Shown piece after piece: positions 1 through 13,631 of a DNA stretch of 64,000 nucleotides; the first letter of the stretch is position 1, and each line of letters begins with the position of its first letter. Source of the DNA: Casuarius casuarius. Its lineage: Eukaryota; Chordata; Aves; Casuariiformes; Casuariidae. The stretch is taken from assembly GCA_003342895.1 (NCBI GenBank), contig PTFA01000316.1:686161-750160 (forward strand), read 5' to 3'. The translations under genes were made by a program, and so were the position numbers. The notes beneath the pieces were generated by a model. It did not search any database. It saw only the letters and a program-made list of their open reading frames with translations, and was not told where the DNA came from.

Positions 1-3000
1 CTTTTCTGGTGGTAATAAACTCGAAATGAATGGTTAGGTATTTGACATGAAAAGAATGCGCAAACTGCTGGTGGGAAGTTTATATATACCAGTTTATAAA
101 ATGTTGTCTCAGAAAAGAATGTGAGAGGAGGATTATAGGTAAATTCAAAGGCAAGCAATAAAGATAATCTGGATTATTTTGTATTCTAGTGTTCTTATTT
201 TGGGTTCATAAGCATAACTATCATGTTTTGACCAAAAGCCTTTAGAAATCCACCTGATTGTTTTTTCAGCCCCCTCAAGATACTAGAGTTTCGTAGGATC
301 CCAGCATTATGCTGGTTGAGGAGCAGACTGGATTGTGGTCCTGTGTCAGCACATCATTTGCACCTACCATATGGAATATGTTCTGAGAATCAGAATGAGA
401 CTGGAGAGAAGTGACCATGGATAGACACCATTTCCCAAAATATATTATGATTGCACCTAGCCTTGTGGCTTTCCATTGACCTTTCCTATTTTATGTTTCA
501 GAATTTTTGCCTCATCTGAATAATAAGTTCAAATAATATCCCTAATTTTCAGTTAATGAAAACCCAGATTTTTTTTTCAGTGCCCAGTTTTTAAGATATA
601 TATGTATTGTAAGTTATCAGATCAAAATTTAGAGCCTTAATGGAGTGCAAGACCTTTCTCAGATACAGGTATTTTTATCAGTGCAATTTCTCCTGTCTCT
701 GTTCGTCTTGCTATTTACTTTCTTTCATGATACACTTTTCTGATGCAGTCAGGTTAGCCATTTGAATCCTTTCTCAGTGTTCTATGGCATAACCATTTCT
801 GACCAATGTATCTATAAATAATTTTCTCCCTAAGTTTTTGGCATAGAGAATATCCAGAGTAATAGGGCTTCTCTGAAGTATTTTTGAGACTTTTCATTGC
901 AGTTTTTCAACTTTTTCTAAAATCATATGAATTCAGAGGAGTTCAGCTGAACCAGGGAGTGCATCGTCTCACAGTAGAACCTGCAGCAAAATTTTGTTGC
1001 TACAAGCTCCAAATTCCTGATATTTTCTATTTGCATAGGAAGTGAATATGTTACAATTTACAGAGATTTTTTTTCAAGGAAGCAGCAGGTTTGGGGATTT
1101 GTTACCCAAAGCCATCACTCTTTAGAATGTAAACAGTTTGATGATTGATTAACTTGTCATTGTGCACAGTTAGGGTGGTAGCGTTAAAAACAAGCAGTAA
1201 ACTATCAGTTTGAGTACTAGCCCTTTTGGCTATGTGAAGAGTGTGCTGGGCCAAAGAGACTGTGTTAGAAGTGGTGTTGGGGGGAGAGGAGCTCACCTCT
1301 ACCAAAAAAACACCATTAAAATTTTTCCTTTGCTTCCTGCTCCTGCAAATGTTGAGCTCCCTTCAACCACTTGCTTTTGTAATAAATACTAAATGGCAAA
1401 GTGTTTTATACTGAATTCTTAAAATAAAGATAACACGTTGTTTGGGTGCAAGCCCCAGCTGTCTAGGGAGTGGAATGGGGGTGACAGAAATGGAGAGGGT
1501 TTCAGAATGGGGGAGAGGGAAATAAGAAAAATAAAGGAAGCAAGGAATTAAAAATGGGAAATAAGTTTTTGTAGTGGAAATGTCTGCTATGTTTACAAAA
1601 TATTTTTTCAAAATGCGAAACTTTGAAAAGAATAAACTGTCAATAGTGATACCACATCATGAAAAGTCAGGCCACATACCCTTTACGAATGTGCACACCT
1701 GGTTGTGCATATTGTGGAAGGTGTACTTAGTGTGACAATTAATATTTCCACTTTTTAATTGCTTGAAAATCCAAGATTACAGTGTCATATGTTTCTATTA
1801 ATTTTTACACTGATGTAACTGGGACTCCATTACGCTGTTGAACTATACAGAGTAAAAATGACCGACTGTATCAGGAGAGATCTCTGCATTTGCATGTTAA
1901 TGGAGTTCTATAAAAGCTATATCCTGGTTCATTAGGAAATAAAAAACTATTAATTAAAATGTTGAAGTTTGTATCTGAGTACACATAGGATGACAGAAAT
2001 GGCCTTTCGAAACAGACAAAGGCATCAAGGGATCTTCAGAAAAGAGTTTGTTGCTAATTTAACCTAAACTGGTGCTTAGGTGGATGCAATTTATTTTTGT
2101 AATAGGAAGTACATTTTAGTTCTGTACATTGTTCCTGATTGCAAAGGTGAAGATAATGATTTCTTAAAACAACTCCCGTTATTATATTGTCACTTGTTAT
2201 ACTACCCAGACAGTGGCCAGAGGTACTACCGCTAGGCACCTGTTCTGGAGAAGCCATGTTCTTGCTGAGGACATCCTTCAGCTAGAATTACACAAACATA
2301 ACTTTAGACAGCTCTGCAGCCAGAACTATGCCACCAGGTAGTGGAGAAGGTAAAATATGTCATATATGTGTCGTCTGCACAGGAGTGTTCTCTCTGAGGG
2401 AACTTCCATCATCTTTCCATTCCAATTGTTTGATATATGCAATCCTTTTTATTTCTGTTGTCTCCTGTATAGACGCTACCAGTTTAAAATCCCACTAATA
2501 CAGACTACCAGTGTAATGTACCAACAACAATATTGCTGTTTAATAAAGGTAAATTCTGGGACTGGGCAACTATTGTACATAGTTGTTTTACTTTCATTCT
2601 TCAAAGAAATTGATCTATATAAGCAAATGGCTGTTTGATTCTGTATGGTAGAAGTTAATATTGCCAGGTGGTTAGCTGTTGTTTTTCAGGTTCTACAATA
2701 TCTCTTTAAGGAAATGAACTGCTTTAGCTATTATTAAAGCAATTAAAAGCCATTTAAACAAATGAAACACTGGGATGTGACAGATCTAACAGACTGAACT
2801 AGAAAATTAGCAGTTGTTTTTGTTAGATTAGGAGAAAAATCACTAGTGGTATTGACTTTCAAGACTTTGTAGTTGCCTTAGATTTCTATATCCCATTGAA
2901 AGGAGCTATTATATAACCATATTCAGATTTAACAGCACATTGATCTGTTATCCATTTACACTGTCACAGCTTTTATTATCGATTACAAAGCTAGATGTTT

Positions 3001-6000
3001 ATGTCACACTGAGTGAAAGTTTACCATCTAAAAACTCTTGAAATCCTTTGATTGTAATGCTTTTAAACCCCATTTCTACTGATTTCTTCAGGGTTATGTT
3101 CTTAATGCCAAATTCCGGTCCCTTTGACATTAGCAGAAGTTTTGCAGTTCATTTTAGTAATATCAAATGCTGACCCTCTGGATTAAGCCCTTAAGATAAG
3201 TATGAAAGGAAGAAGCAATCTTTTTTGATTCTGTTCAGGAGGCAGGACGTTTCTGGATGAAAAATGACACTTCTGCCATTCCTCCCTGCACGCATCAGCA
3301 GCAAGCTTAGTAATGGCAGCAGAGGAGCGCAGTGGTTGCTTCCTGTCATTGACCTGACACCTCTGCTCTGTGGAGGAATTGAATTTCTCAAAGTTCACTT
3401 AAACAAAGACCCATTCTTACCAGAATTCCTTTTAGAGGACTTTGTTCCTTATCTTTTGTCACATTAAAAACCTAGTTTGGCTAAGTTTATTAGTGGCTAG
3501 TTAGATTTTTAGTATTGAAAGTAAGCTATTAAGTCAAAAAAATCTTTAGTTCTGTCTTCTGTTGCTCCTTTATGATCTCTAAATGTAAGATTTCATATTA
3601 AAAGAATGTTTTCTACATCTGAATTAAGAGGAATTTCAGGTTCAAAGACTTACTAGTCTCTTATCCTTAAGATAAGATTTCTCCCTCTGGGAATGCCACT
3701 TACCACTGGAGAGTAAGGAGAATAGTGTCAATAACTTTGGCAGGGTTTAAACTAAAGCAAGTTCCTGGCCAATACAGTTTGCACCCCCAATCTTCCGAAT
3801 GAGATCCAGTGCTGCAAGACTGTTTTCCTGAGCTTCCAGGATGCCCCCATACCTTCATTGTGCTCAGTGGCTCGTTGAAACATACATGAACTTAATCGTT
3901 ATCTGCTCTGCTGCAGGGGGAGCTGTGAACATGCATGGAAGTAACACAAGTCATGCCAATTTTAGTCTGAATTTGCTTTGGAGAGCTTCCAGGCACAGTA
4001 GGGGTGTTACTACAGAATGGAAACCATATAGAATGAAAGCTGTGAGATTGGGTTGAGGAGGCTTCTCGTAAATAGTGTTGAGCATGTGGAAGATGGTGTA
4101 GGATTTATGCACATAGAGACACATATATGCACGTTTGCCTCTTTGTGCCTGGAATAAGTTTATGGTTTGGAGTAATAAAAAATTTGTGCATCTCATTGTG
4201 CAAAGCAGTAAGAGAGTGGAAGGCACACATCTACTGGATGCAGAAGAGCTTGAGACAGAGAGCAAAGCAAGGTTCAGATGTGAATTGAGTGGTCCAGAGA
4301 GCTGGGACATTCTGGGCCACTACTGCATGTCTTTGAGATGACCATGAATTTACCAGAGCAGGAAGACACAAATGAGAAGATTTTAGCCTTCCCATTCACT
4401 TGTACCTTGTGCATCTCCTTCGTTGCACTGACATCATATATTCCTAGCACAGTGTCACAGCTTTTTTCCAATTCCACCCCATCTTCCAGCTGCTGGGAGA
4501 TGGAGGAGCTACAGCAGCGCCACAACTGGATGACACATCCCGGTAGCTGAGACACTGCAGACAAGGCCCATTGTCTTTCTGTCCTTAGGGTGGAAGCATG
4601 TTACCTGTGTGGGAACATACACGGAGATGCACTTCAGCAAGTGACTAGAGGACTTAGTCCTCTCCCCCCTGTGCACCATGATCTGTGCTGGCTATTTTGC
4701 AGATGTTTAAAGCCTGCCCTACTTCATTCTCTATTTGAGAGCTCCCTTTGAGTTTTGTCACCATATAAATACTACTTGCTTAATGTCAGTTTTCACAGCT
4801 ATCATTTTTCCAAAGTTAAGTGGCTATAGTAGGCTAATGCTGCAGCTACTGCCTGTGCAAAGTTTGTCATTGGTGTTTACTGAGAGCTGTGGAGATACTG
4901 AGATCACAGAGTTGAACCTTATTAATGAACCAGCAGTGGGAGAATTATGGATTATTTATAAATCCTCTGAGTCTATAGAAAATGTGAAATACTTAAATCT
5001 TCATTTTGTGATCAGAGGAAGAAATGAAAGAAATTTACTGTCTGATAGCAATGTCATATGCAAGAATGTAGGTAAGAGATGGTGAATATCTTTCTTAAAG
5101 AAATTTCTTTTATGGCTAATACATGCACTAAAAACAAAGATGAATGAAAGGCTGGTGAGATTAATCAGGCCATATGCTGCAATAAGTTGACAGTGAACAT
5201 AGGAACAATGAATGTCAGTCAGTTGTGATTAAATATAATGGGCAGTGATTTACCATCTCATTAGAAGATTAGGACACCCAATTTGCTTGTATGTGAATAG
5301 CAAAACAAATAGTCATTAAAATGTCCTGATAGGGCATTAAGTTCTTCCTTAAGACTCGTGAAATTTCATTAATTTTGCCTGCCTAGGAAGAGGAACAATC
5401 TAGCAGAGTGGAAACTATCTCATGGGATTTATTGGAATGCAGACTAATACACAGAGACAAGAAAATTGTTTTCCAAAAATAGTGACTATAGATATGTGTA
5501 TGAATTTGTCTGTGTATATATACTGCATTTCATCAAGATTTTGTATCAAAGGGAAGCATTGCTTTAGCTTGTTTTAGTATTTAGCACAGCACCTGGATTT
5601 CTTTGAGGTTGTTCTGTAGTTACCGTACACAATACTCAGAGGTTCAACAGTGCCATCCTGTGGGTGATCTTAAAGGTTTGAAAGCATGGCTATGGCAGAT
5701 AAAATGTCATCAACAGGATAAATTATCATAGAATATCAGATATTGTATGGCCCTGTGCAATCAACTAGAATATTTCCCTCTAGTAATCAGCCAGGCTAAT
5801 TATTACTTTTCTGTTCAGAAAATTAATAACCTAAATGCATTATAACCAACTGGAAAGTATTACAGGCCAGCTGATGAGCAGCATGCTTGTTATTCTTACC
5901 CTATTGCTGAGAAATGTCTTTTTAATTATCTCAGTGTGTTTTTAATCATCTCACAATTTATTTTCACAGACAATGCCAAAATCAAAGGCAACCAAGTAAA

Positions 6001-9000
6001 TGCAAATAAGAATCCCTATAAAGATGTATCTGGACAGCTTTAAAGAGTCACTAAACTGAAACTAAGAATAGTTAACTCTCATGTTTTATAACTGGAAAAT
6101 ATGAATTCCCAGGCAACCTTGAAGATTAAGCTAGATGGTTTGAACAACTCGCCAGAATACTTTTAATTACAGAAAGATAAGGGCAGGATTAAAGTCTAAA
6201 ATTTTGTTGATTGAAGATGAACTTCTACTTAGAACATCTGGAGAACTTTCTATTCATATAGTGAATATTATTGCAGGTCATATTCTAATAAAGTGTAAAA
6301 TGGCCAAACTTCAGCCTGCTTTAACTGGGGAAGAGTTGGGGGGTTGGTGGGTAATTGCAGCTCATACTATTTAATGTGTGCTTTTCACTTTGCTTGCCTA
6401 AGCAACTTGTTAATGAGAGTGTGAATGATATCTTTACTTGGAAAAGGAGCAAGGCAATGAAAGACAAGCTGCTCAGTGGAAGGTTCTGCACATTTTTGCT
6501 GTTTTTGGTTGCTTGAGGGGCAACGTATGTGGTGTCTGCACGCTGCCTTTGCCCACTTGCCCTGTGGTTCAGAGAGTTATGAACTGGAGTTAAAGCTTGT
6601 ATTTAGGTGCCTCTTCAATTCACAGTCTTTAGCTGGAATTTGTCCTTTATACTCCGTAACTAAAGAGGCCAGTTATAGGTCTCTGTTCATGCCAGTGGAC
6701 GATTTGATTAGGACAAGGAAACACCACATTACGGACTGCACTGTTACTTTTTGGTAGTTCAAAATTATAATGTTATTTGTAGTTCCTAAGTCTCTGAAAA
6801 GCACCTCACTGTTCATTTTTTCATATGTCTCAGTTTGCCAGGCTCCCTTAAACAATAGAAGATGGTCACCCATAACAAGGCATACAATTAACTCCCATAT
6901 ATATGAAAAGACAAACATGTAAATTATTCACATTTAGAAGATTAGTGTAGTTTTAAAGTATTTACCAGTTTTGTATCTATTTTGACTAAAAATCCTGTAG
7001 CCTAGCAAAAGACTTGCATCTGTGTGGTTCAATCCTTTTTTAAGTAGGCTAACCTGTTTAAATGTCGGCACACTGGAAATCTTGAGACTGTGCTTCTAGC
7101 CTGACTTACAGTGCTTAGATGAATTTTGGATGAATCAGATGTATTAGGAAAATAATCTCTTGTGATATTCAATTGAAGGCAGAAAGGATAATGACATATC
7201 AAAGTTTAGCCTCTGCACAGAAGAAATTTCTTTGTAGTCCATATCAGTTTAAGATTAACTTGAGCCCAAGAGCATCAGGATTTGTATAACTTACACATTT
7301 TTATCCTAACTGATGTGGATGTGTTTAAGTCATATAAATGTCTAATTCTGTTTTTGAATCTTGCTAAGCTCTTGATCTTAACACTGTGTTATTTTCAGGA
7401 AGTTTTGCATTTAATTTTATGGTATTTTAAAGGTATCTGCTCTTATTCATTTTAAATATGCCTTTCGTTTTCTTCGAGTGATGCTTTCTACTTAGACTAT
7501 AAAGAAGGTAAATGGGAACAAAACTCTCCACTATTTTGTATATTATATACAAATAGGTCTTAGCTCTTTCCTCATATAGAAGGTTGTCTATGCTTTCACA
7601 ATTATTTCTTCCATCTTTATTTCTGCTCTAATTCTTCTGTTACGGTACTCCTGGACTGAAAGTGGTATTTTGAATGAGGCAATACTATGAGATACTATGT
7701 TTACCATTGTTTTCTTCTATTCTTGATTTGTCCTAACATGTTTTTTTTTGATTCTATGATCCTCAGTGAACACAAAACATTAGCCTTTTGCGCTGCATGC
7801 AGTGAGACCTGTTTCCCTTTCATGAGCTTTTACAGTTAATGTAGGCAACAGAGATGCACACGCACAGTTCAATTTCATAGTTAGTTTAAATATAGGCTCT
7901 TGTTCCCAACTGCATTTTGAAGGATGGTGATAGTCCTTGCTCCAGATCAGAGCTGTCGCTCCAGCAGCCCCTGGAAGCAGAGCCTCAGACTCAGACCCTG
8001 TCCACCAGGTACCGGCGTGGCGCACAGTTCGGGTGCTGCAAGCAGGAGAGTGGCAGCAGACATCGCTCCCCCATGTGGCTGCGGGGATGTACAAAGATAT
8101 AGTTAATGACTGTAAAATTCACTACTAAGAAAACCGATGTATTCAGGTTCTCTCTTTTAAGCAGAGTAGGATAAATCATCATCTTCCCTGTGTATTTTCT
8201 GTGGCCTGTAGGAAATTTCACAGTAATTCCAATGTCATTGTGTTTTTCTTTACGGTATCTCTGTCAGACTTGAGCTCCACCAATTCCTCTAAGATTTTAA
8301 TATTATTAATGCCTCATTTCATCTAGTTAATGATCTTTTCAAGTGTTACATCTTCTTTGTGATTTACTTGCAATGTCAGATAAAGACCTTCTTTAAGCTC
8401 TAGCATTTGACATAATAGAAGTCTTTATTTTATTTGAATACAGTCAAGATAAATGTATCCAGTAGAGATACTGATGTTAAACAGGTGCAGTTCCTAACAG
8501 TATTGCACATGTAAAATCAGAGTAAGTTCTCTGAACGTTCAGGTCTTAGCAGATGTGTTCTTTATCTCCATATGTTATAATAAAATGAGTGTTTGTTCTG
8601 AAAGTATTGACACACACTCAAAGCAGTCTTGGCAAATATGCCCGTATATTCCTTGCACAATATCAGCTGTGGCTATTATTTAACTTTAAATAAATGTGCC
8701 ATTAAATGGCTTTAAAGGTCCATATATGTATACAAGAGTTCTCTTTTAGTCAGAAAGTAGTATTTTTTCGCTTTCTTTTTTACTGACGCCTAGACAAAGG
8801 AATGCTGCATCTTCAAAACAACATCTGTCAAACCAATTTTCATCAGATTAAGTATATCCTCAAAGCAACCATCACAGCTTACGAAATACTAGAAATGTAG
8901 GTTGTGCTTTGCATAAAACACCAATCGAATTTAGAGCACTTGAAATTGTTTTAGGAATGTAGCAATACTAGCCTGCACATCTTTTCCATTTTTGTTTCTG

Positions 9001-11094
9001 TTTTTGGTGGGTTCTTCAGAAAGATAGTGCATGATGCTGGAATACTACAATCACACGAGATGTCTTGGAGTGTGGTTATGAAACTGTGTTCTTGGGAGCT
9101 AATCTGGGTCCACAGAAGTGCATGGTTTGAGAACCTGGCGATAGGGATTGAATTTATTGCAAAGTATGGTGGTAAGCAGGCAACCTATACCACGTTCAGC
9201 AAATACAGGCTCTTTTCAGGAAATATTGATTTGAATTTCATGCATCATCCAAGCACAGTGAACACTGAAAGGTTGTGGTAAGAGGATAAGAAAAACTTTT
9301 TAATAATGTAATGTCAAACAAATAACTGGTTCTCTGAGTGTGATTAAAGCCAGATTCCATGCATTAAGGATAATCGCTACACATTTTTTTCTCCATTTAC
9401 TATTCATTTCCTTTATAATGTCTTAGTGTTAAGTTTATAAACAGAACCTTCAGCCACTGCAGGGCATGTGTGTTTTCTTAGAGTGATTTCTTTGATTTTG
9501 TCACTCAGCATACAGGAAATCTCATCTAAAATATAACATACTGATTGGCTCAGTACAATTAGGGTAAAATGAAACTGTTTGAGTATTGATCTTTGCTTAT
9601 TGTTAGTTTATACTAACAGAAAATTAGATTGAAGAAGTGCTAATGCAGCTGTCAGAATTCTCTTTGTCATCACAGGAAATATTGCTGGTATTCTTAAAGG
9701 GAAGTCTCTTAAACCATAACTTCATTTCTTTCTCTCTTTTTCTGTAAGTGATCTAATCCTGTCTCCCTGATCTTTTAAGAATTTCTAGAAGATGACTCCT
9801 GTTAAAGAATTAGGGTATGTAATGATACCATGATTTAATCAGGGCTCAGATAATATTTATTAGACCATTATATCATGATCTAATAGTATGCTGTCACCTT
9901 AATATCACGTAACATCATATTAATAAATATTTACAATCTCTGTAGTTGTAAAGTGTGTCATCATAATCAATATCATTCCCCTAGTAAATCATTTGGTTTG
10001 TGTTGTTCCAACCTTGTCAGCTGTAACATCCTGGTTTTGGGACCCTCTCATGGGCCATGTTAATGAACCACTTGCTGTGAGTCCCTGGTTATGGACAGGC
10101 TCAGAGGGAAGTAGGACTTTACCTCCACACCCTCCTTCCCGTTGGCGGTGCCTCAGGTTGTATGTTTTTAGGGAGATGTACATCTATTTCAAAGATTTTG
10201 GGGAACTGCTGGTCTTGACTCTGCTGCAGACTTCATACTGACGTGTGGTGATACTTGTCCGGAAGACCAGTTGCTGAACATTTAGAGTTTAGATGTTATG
10301 GCAACATTCACTACTGAGGGTGAAGTATGATGTGTGGCAGCCTGTCTGCATTTTGGCCGCCATGCAGAGGTTGCCAGTTTAGTAGATGAGTGGCCCTGGG
10401 AATTTGATTCCTTGTATTGACCAGGTTTCAGAGTTGAATTCTGTCCTTGAGTGTGTTCCTATTAGCATGAATGGAAGTTTGCATATGAAAAAACAAGGGC
10501 AGAGTTTGCTTTATGGTTTTTACTGTTTGTTTTATTGCAGACATGATTCTCCTATGTATTGGAGTAGGTAAATATCTGCTTGAAAATCTGTGATTAAAGT
10601 ATTGGGTGTGTATTTTTCTGAGACTCAGAATCTTAATCCACTTGACTGACAGAAATAAACTTGTTTTTTATTTTATTCTTCATCACAGCAGTAAGTTTAG
10701 TCCATCTACTACCTTCATCATCTCTTGCAATACAAATATACTAAGCCTAAAATACTGCTGGCAGCTTTTATATGTAATTTGAGGATTAACAAAACAATAC
10801 AAACAAACAAACCAAGACTTTCAGCTTTAAGTAAAGAACACAGTATTGTTGGACTTCCACTGCTTTCTATCAATTAACCTGAAATAATAGCAGCCAAAAC
10901 CCACAGGTCTGTATCAGTGTTCATGGCTGAAGTATACTAAGTAGTATGGTAAAGGAAATTTGAAGAGAAATTGTCTTGTCTATTTGAAGCATTCATTAAT
11001 TGCCAAGAATGACAATTTTCATTGTATGTGTGTTCTACTTTTGATTTTTACCTTCTGAACAACTCATAAAAATAATCCTCCTTATCTTTTTCAG
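1..11094 (+). other. DAP: DAP intron 2 (3' part)
   Basis: This stretch precedes the first recognisable DAP exon and ends in a good acceptor (pyrimidine-rich run, then TTTTTCAG at 11087-11094). No sequence resembling the N-terminal or second DAP exon was found on the + strand, so both are inferred to lie upstream of base 1 and the intron is at least 11 kb. The open frames here are short (up to 116 codons), with no family signature and no plausible splice structure. The sequence is AT-rich without a clear LTR, CR1 or tandem array. A patch near 7.9-8.1 kb is richer in G+C but was not identified. Confidence 0.75.
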
Positions 11095-11137
11095 CCCACC
11101 TAAACCAACTGTGTTCATCTCTGGTGTCATTGCAAGG
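11095..11137 (+). CDS. DAP: DAP coding exon 3 (death-associated protein 1)
   Basis: This is a 43-bp internal exon. One base completes a codon begun in the previous exon, followed by 14 codons reading PPKPTVFISGVIAR. That is a highly conserved core of DAP, a small (about 102 residue in human) basic, proline-rich cytosolic protein. DAP was identified as a mediator of interferon-gamma-induced death, was later described as an mTOR-regulated brake on autophagy, and has been reported bound to dormant ribosomes in eggs. The acceptor is TTTTTCAG and the donor AGG|GTAAGA. The exon ends in phase 0, matching the start of the next exon at 13632. By recall of the human protein, the split first codon corresponds to the phosphosite Ser51, of which only the last base is in this window. 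Identification rests on the match of two spliced exons. Confidence 0.95.
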
Positions 11138-11854
11138 GTAAGATTACTATTAAATTTCTTTCAGACATAGAAAAATGATCGTAGGCTTTTCAGAATTATC
11201 ACTGATCAGAGCAAGATTAATCTTCTTCATTCCGCTTCCTCTTTTATGAGAAAGTGCTTTATGTTTTGTATATTTGTCTAAATCTCTTTGAGCATTCTTT
11301 TTGGTTTAGTGTGAAATTGAAATTATATATTGAAATGACTTCTACTGTTTTATTTCGAATTTAAGCACTTAAGGATTATTGGATCTTCTTTCCATATCTA
11401 AGCTAGATATTACTACATTCATTTTCTTTGAAAGCAATTACATGCAAGTCTGCTGCTTTAGCTTGATCTGTGATGAGGAGGGATGATTCTGCCTGCAGTG
11501 ATGCATGTTTCAAGATAGTGAGGTCCCATATGTGCCTTGAGGTAATTGGAATTCTAGGAGTCATTCCTTGGATTTTAACAGCGATCAAGGCCTGGAAATC
11601 CATAAGCTAAAACATTAGTATTAACTAGTCATTAATCGTGTGATCAGTAAATTCATGCCTTATGCGTTATGACAGCGTTTTTGTGTCAGCCTTACGTGAT
11701 GGTTATCACTAGGGTGTAATGTGGTTACCTGTAGGATGTTGTGGCTGTGTCAGATCACTTAGTTGGTAAAGACAGGGTAGCAGATAGGCCCTAGTGTCAG
11801 CATGAAGCTAGTGTATATCCTTGACCTTCGTCTGCACCAAGATGGATACCCATC

Positions 11855-12444
11855 TAGGTCTTGGGCTGCATTAACAGGAAAAGAACTGGTAGATCAAGGG
11901 AAGTGATTAACCCCCTGAATTAACTGAGTGCTCATTAGACCACATAAGGTCCACTTTTGGACCCTCCCCATTATATGAAGGGTGTTGATAAGCTGAAGGG
12001 AATTCACTGGAGGACCCCAGGATGGTCAGGGGCTGGAGCACTTGCCCTGTGAGGAGAGGCTGAGGGACCAAGGCATGTTCAGCCTGGAGAAGAGATGGCT
12101 TTGGGGGGACATAACAGCATCCTGCCCCCACCTACAGGGCAGTCACAAAGAAGATGGAGCCGGATTGTTTGCAGTGGTGCATGGCAGGAGGACAAGAGAC
12201 AACGGACACTAATTGAAATGGGAGGATCTGACTGGATGTAGGAAAACCTTTTTCACTGTGAGGACAGTCAGGAGCAGGTTGCCTGAAGAGGCCGTTCAGT
12301 CTCTGTCATTTGCAAGACTAGACCGGATAAAACCCTGAGTAACGTGGTCTGACCTCATATGACCCTGATTTGAGCAGGAGGTTGGACTAGAGACATCCTG
12401 AAGTCCCTCCCAACCTGAATTATTCCATGATTTTGTGATTCTAA
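11855..12444 (+). mobile_element. CR1 LINE, 5'-truncated, 3' end intact
   Basis: The stretch follows the 3' portion of the avian CR1 consensus in order. The landmarks are a TTGGGCTGCATTAACA-like segment, 'GGATGGTCAGGGGCTGGAGCAC', 'GTGAGGAGAGGCTGAGGGACC', 'TTCAGCCTGGAGAAGAGATGGC', 'CTTTTTCACTGTGAGGACAGTCAGGAGCAGGTTGCC', and a terminal 'ATTCCATGATT'/'GTGATTCTAA' repeat. The last is the characteristic CR1 3' terminus used for target-primed reverse transcription. The sequence has many substitutions and indels and no open frame, so it is an old, inactive copy. It lies in sense orientation within DAP intron 3. The 5' limit is approximate. CR1 is the dominant LINE of birds and other sauropsids. Confidence 0.9.
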
Positions 12445-12720
12445 GGTACACGTTTCAAGCTAACATTTACAGACAGACCCTGTCATCTGCTCAACTGCTA
12501 AAGCCCCCACAAGTCATAAGAGAGCTGCATTCACATCACCTGTTTGAGAAAGCAGGGCACGAGGGGTCAGAGAAGCATGGAAAAGGCAAACAACCACACA
12601 GAGCACAAAGAAGGTAGAAAATTTCAAGTCTGGGAAGAAAAGATCTTTAAGAAAGAGGAAGCAACTTGGAGTGGAGAACAAAATGAAAAAATGTACAATA
12701 TTAACCTAGTGATCAAGAGC

Positions 12721-12738
12721 AAAAAAAAAAAAAAAAAA
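12721..12738 (+). repeat. poly(A) tract
   Basis: Eighteen consecutive A residues are followed by an A-rich, G-interrupted tail, about 280 bp beyond the 3' end of the CR1. It could be the tail of a small retroposed sequence occupying 12445-12720, or a simple A-rich repeat. No parent gene or flanking duplication could be recognised. Confidence 0.7.
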
Positions 12739-13631
12739 GAAAAGAAAAAGATGTCAGACTAGAAAGGAATAATTAGGAGTAGGTTGAAATGGGGCCAGAA
12801 GTGAAAGAGACATTCTGAGACATCTGCTTTATACAAAATACCTTTGTGCAGCATTGTCACCCTGTGAACCCATAGAATACAGAATGCTCCTGGTTTATAA
12901 TATGTCCCAGTTTTTAAGCAGGGAAGTTGTGATGCCATTCTCTTCTCCCTGTCGCTGAGCACTGCTAATAGTTGTTTCCCATTGCTTTGTGAAAACCTGG
13001 TGGGACTGACCCAAGAAAGGATAGTTCTAATTAGGTGACATAAGTATTACACATCGATTGATACTGTAGAACAGTAGCAAGTGAGAAGTAACACTAACAG
13101 ACCTTGTTAAAAGAACAGGTTAAACTTAAAAGCTAGCCAGCTGTAAAATTTGAATCGAAAGTAGTGCTACATCATACCTTTCTTCTTGCAGAGCTGGTAT
13201 TCCTGCAACTGGTTTTCTTGTGCAGGTAATTTGTCAAGCTGCCTTACCTTATTTTTAAAATAATATCCCGTTTCTTGTTGCTTTGTGAAAAGCAAACATG
13301 TCAAGTAGTTCTGACCATACAGAGCCAGTAAAAGTGACTTAGCACAAGGAGCTATGAGACTCTGAAGAGAGAATCGTGTTTTTTCTCTCTGGTCATTTTA
13401 AGGTACTGTGTTCTAAGATGCTCTGTGTAATAGGAAGAAGTGAAATTTGTGTAAGTATTATTTTGAAGTTGTTTAAAAGATTGGCAAGGTAGAGTGCATA
13501 TAGGGTGACTTCAGAGGAATATGCAACAGTCTTCCATCTGCTTTTTACATTTTGAAAAACTTGTATCCACTTGTCCTGTAAAATGCACTGTCAAGATTTC
13601 TTTAATTTTTCCTGGTGTGTTCTTCAAACAG

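Larger units (their letters stand above)
11138..13631 (+). other. DAP: DAP intron 3
   Basis: This 2494-bp GT-AG intron runs from GTAAGA to TTCAAACAG, with a pyrimidine-rich tract before the acceptor. It contains a roughly 590-bp CR1 element (11855-12444) and a poly(A) stretch (12721-12738). The rest shows no recognisable feature. The open frames within it are shadows of the CR1 or chance. Confidence 0.9.

Noticed and set aside
4735..5085. 116-codon + strand frame in DAP intron 2
   Set aside because: Does not resemble DAP exon 1 or 2 or any known family, and has no convincing flanking splice sites in the right phase.
5724..5790. ATCATAGAATATCAG... as a reverse-oriented CR1 terminus
   Set aside because: Only the first dozen bases are suggestive, and the following sequence does not follow the consensus.
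7741..7770. TTTTGATTCTATGATCCTCAG as a CR1 3' end
   Set aside because: It contains one ATTCTATGAT unit, but the preceding sequence does not match CR1.
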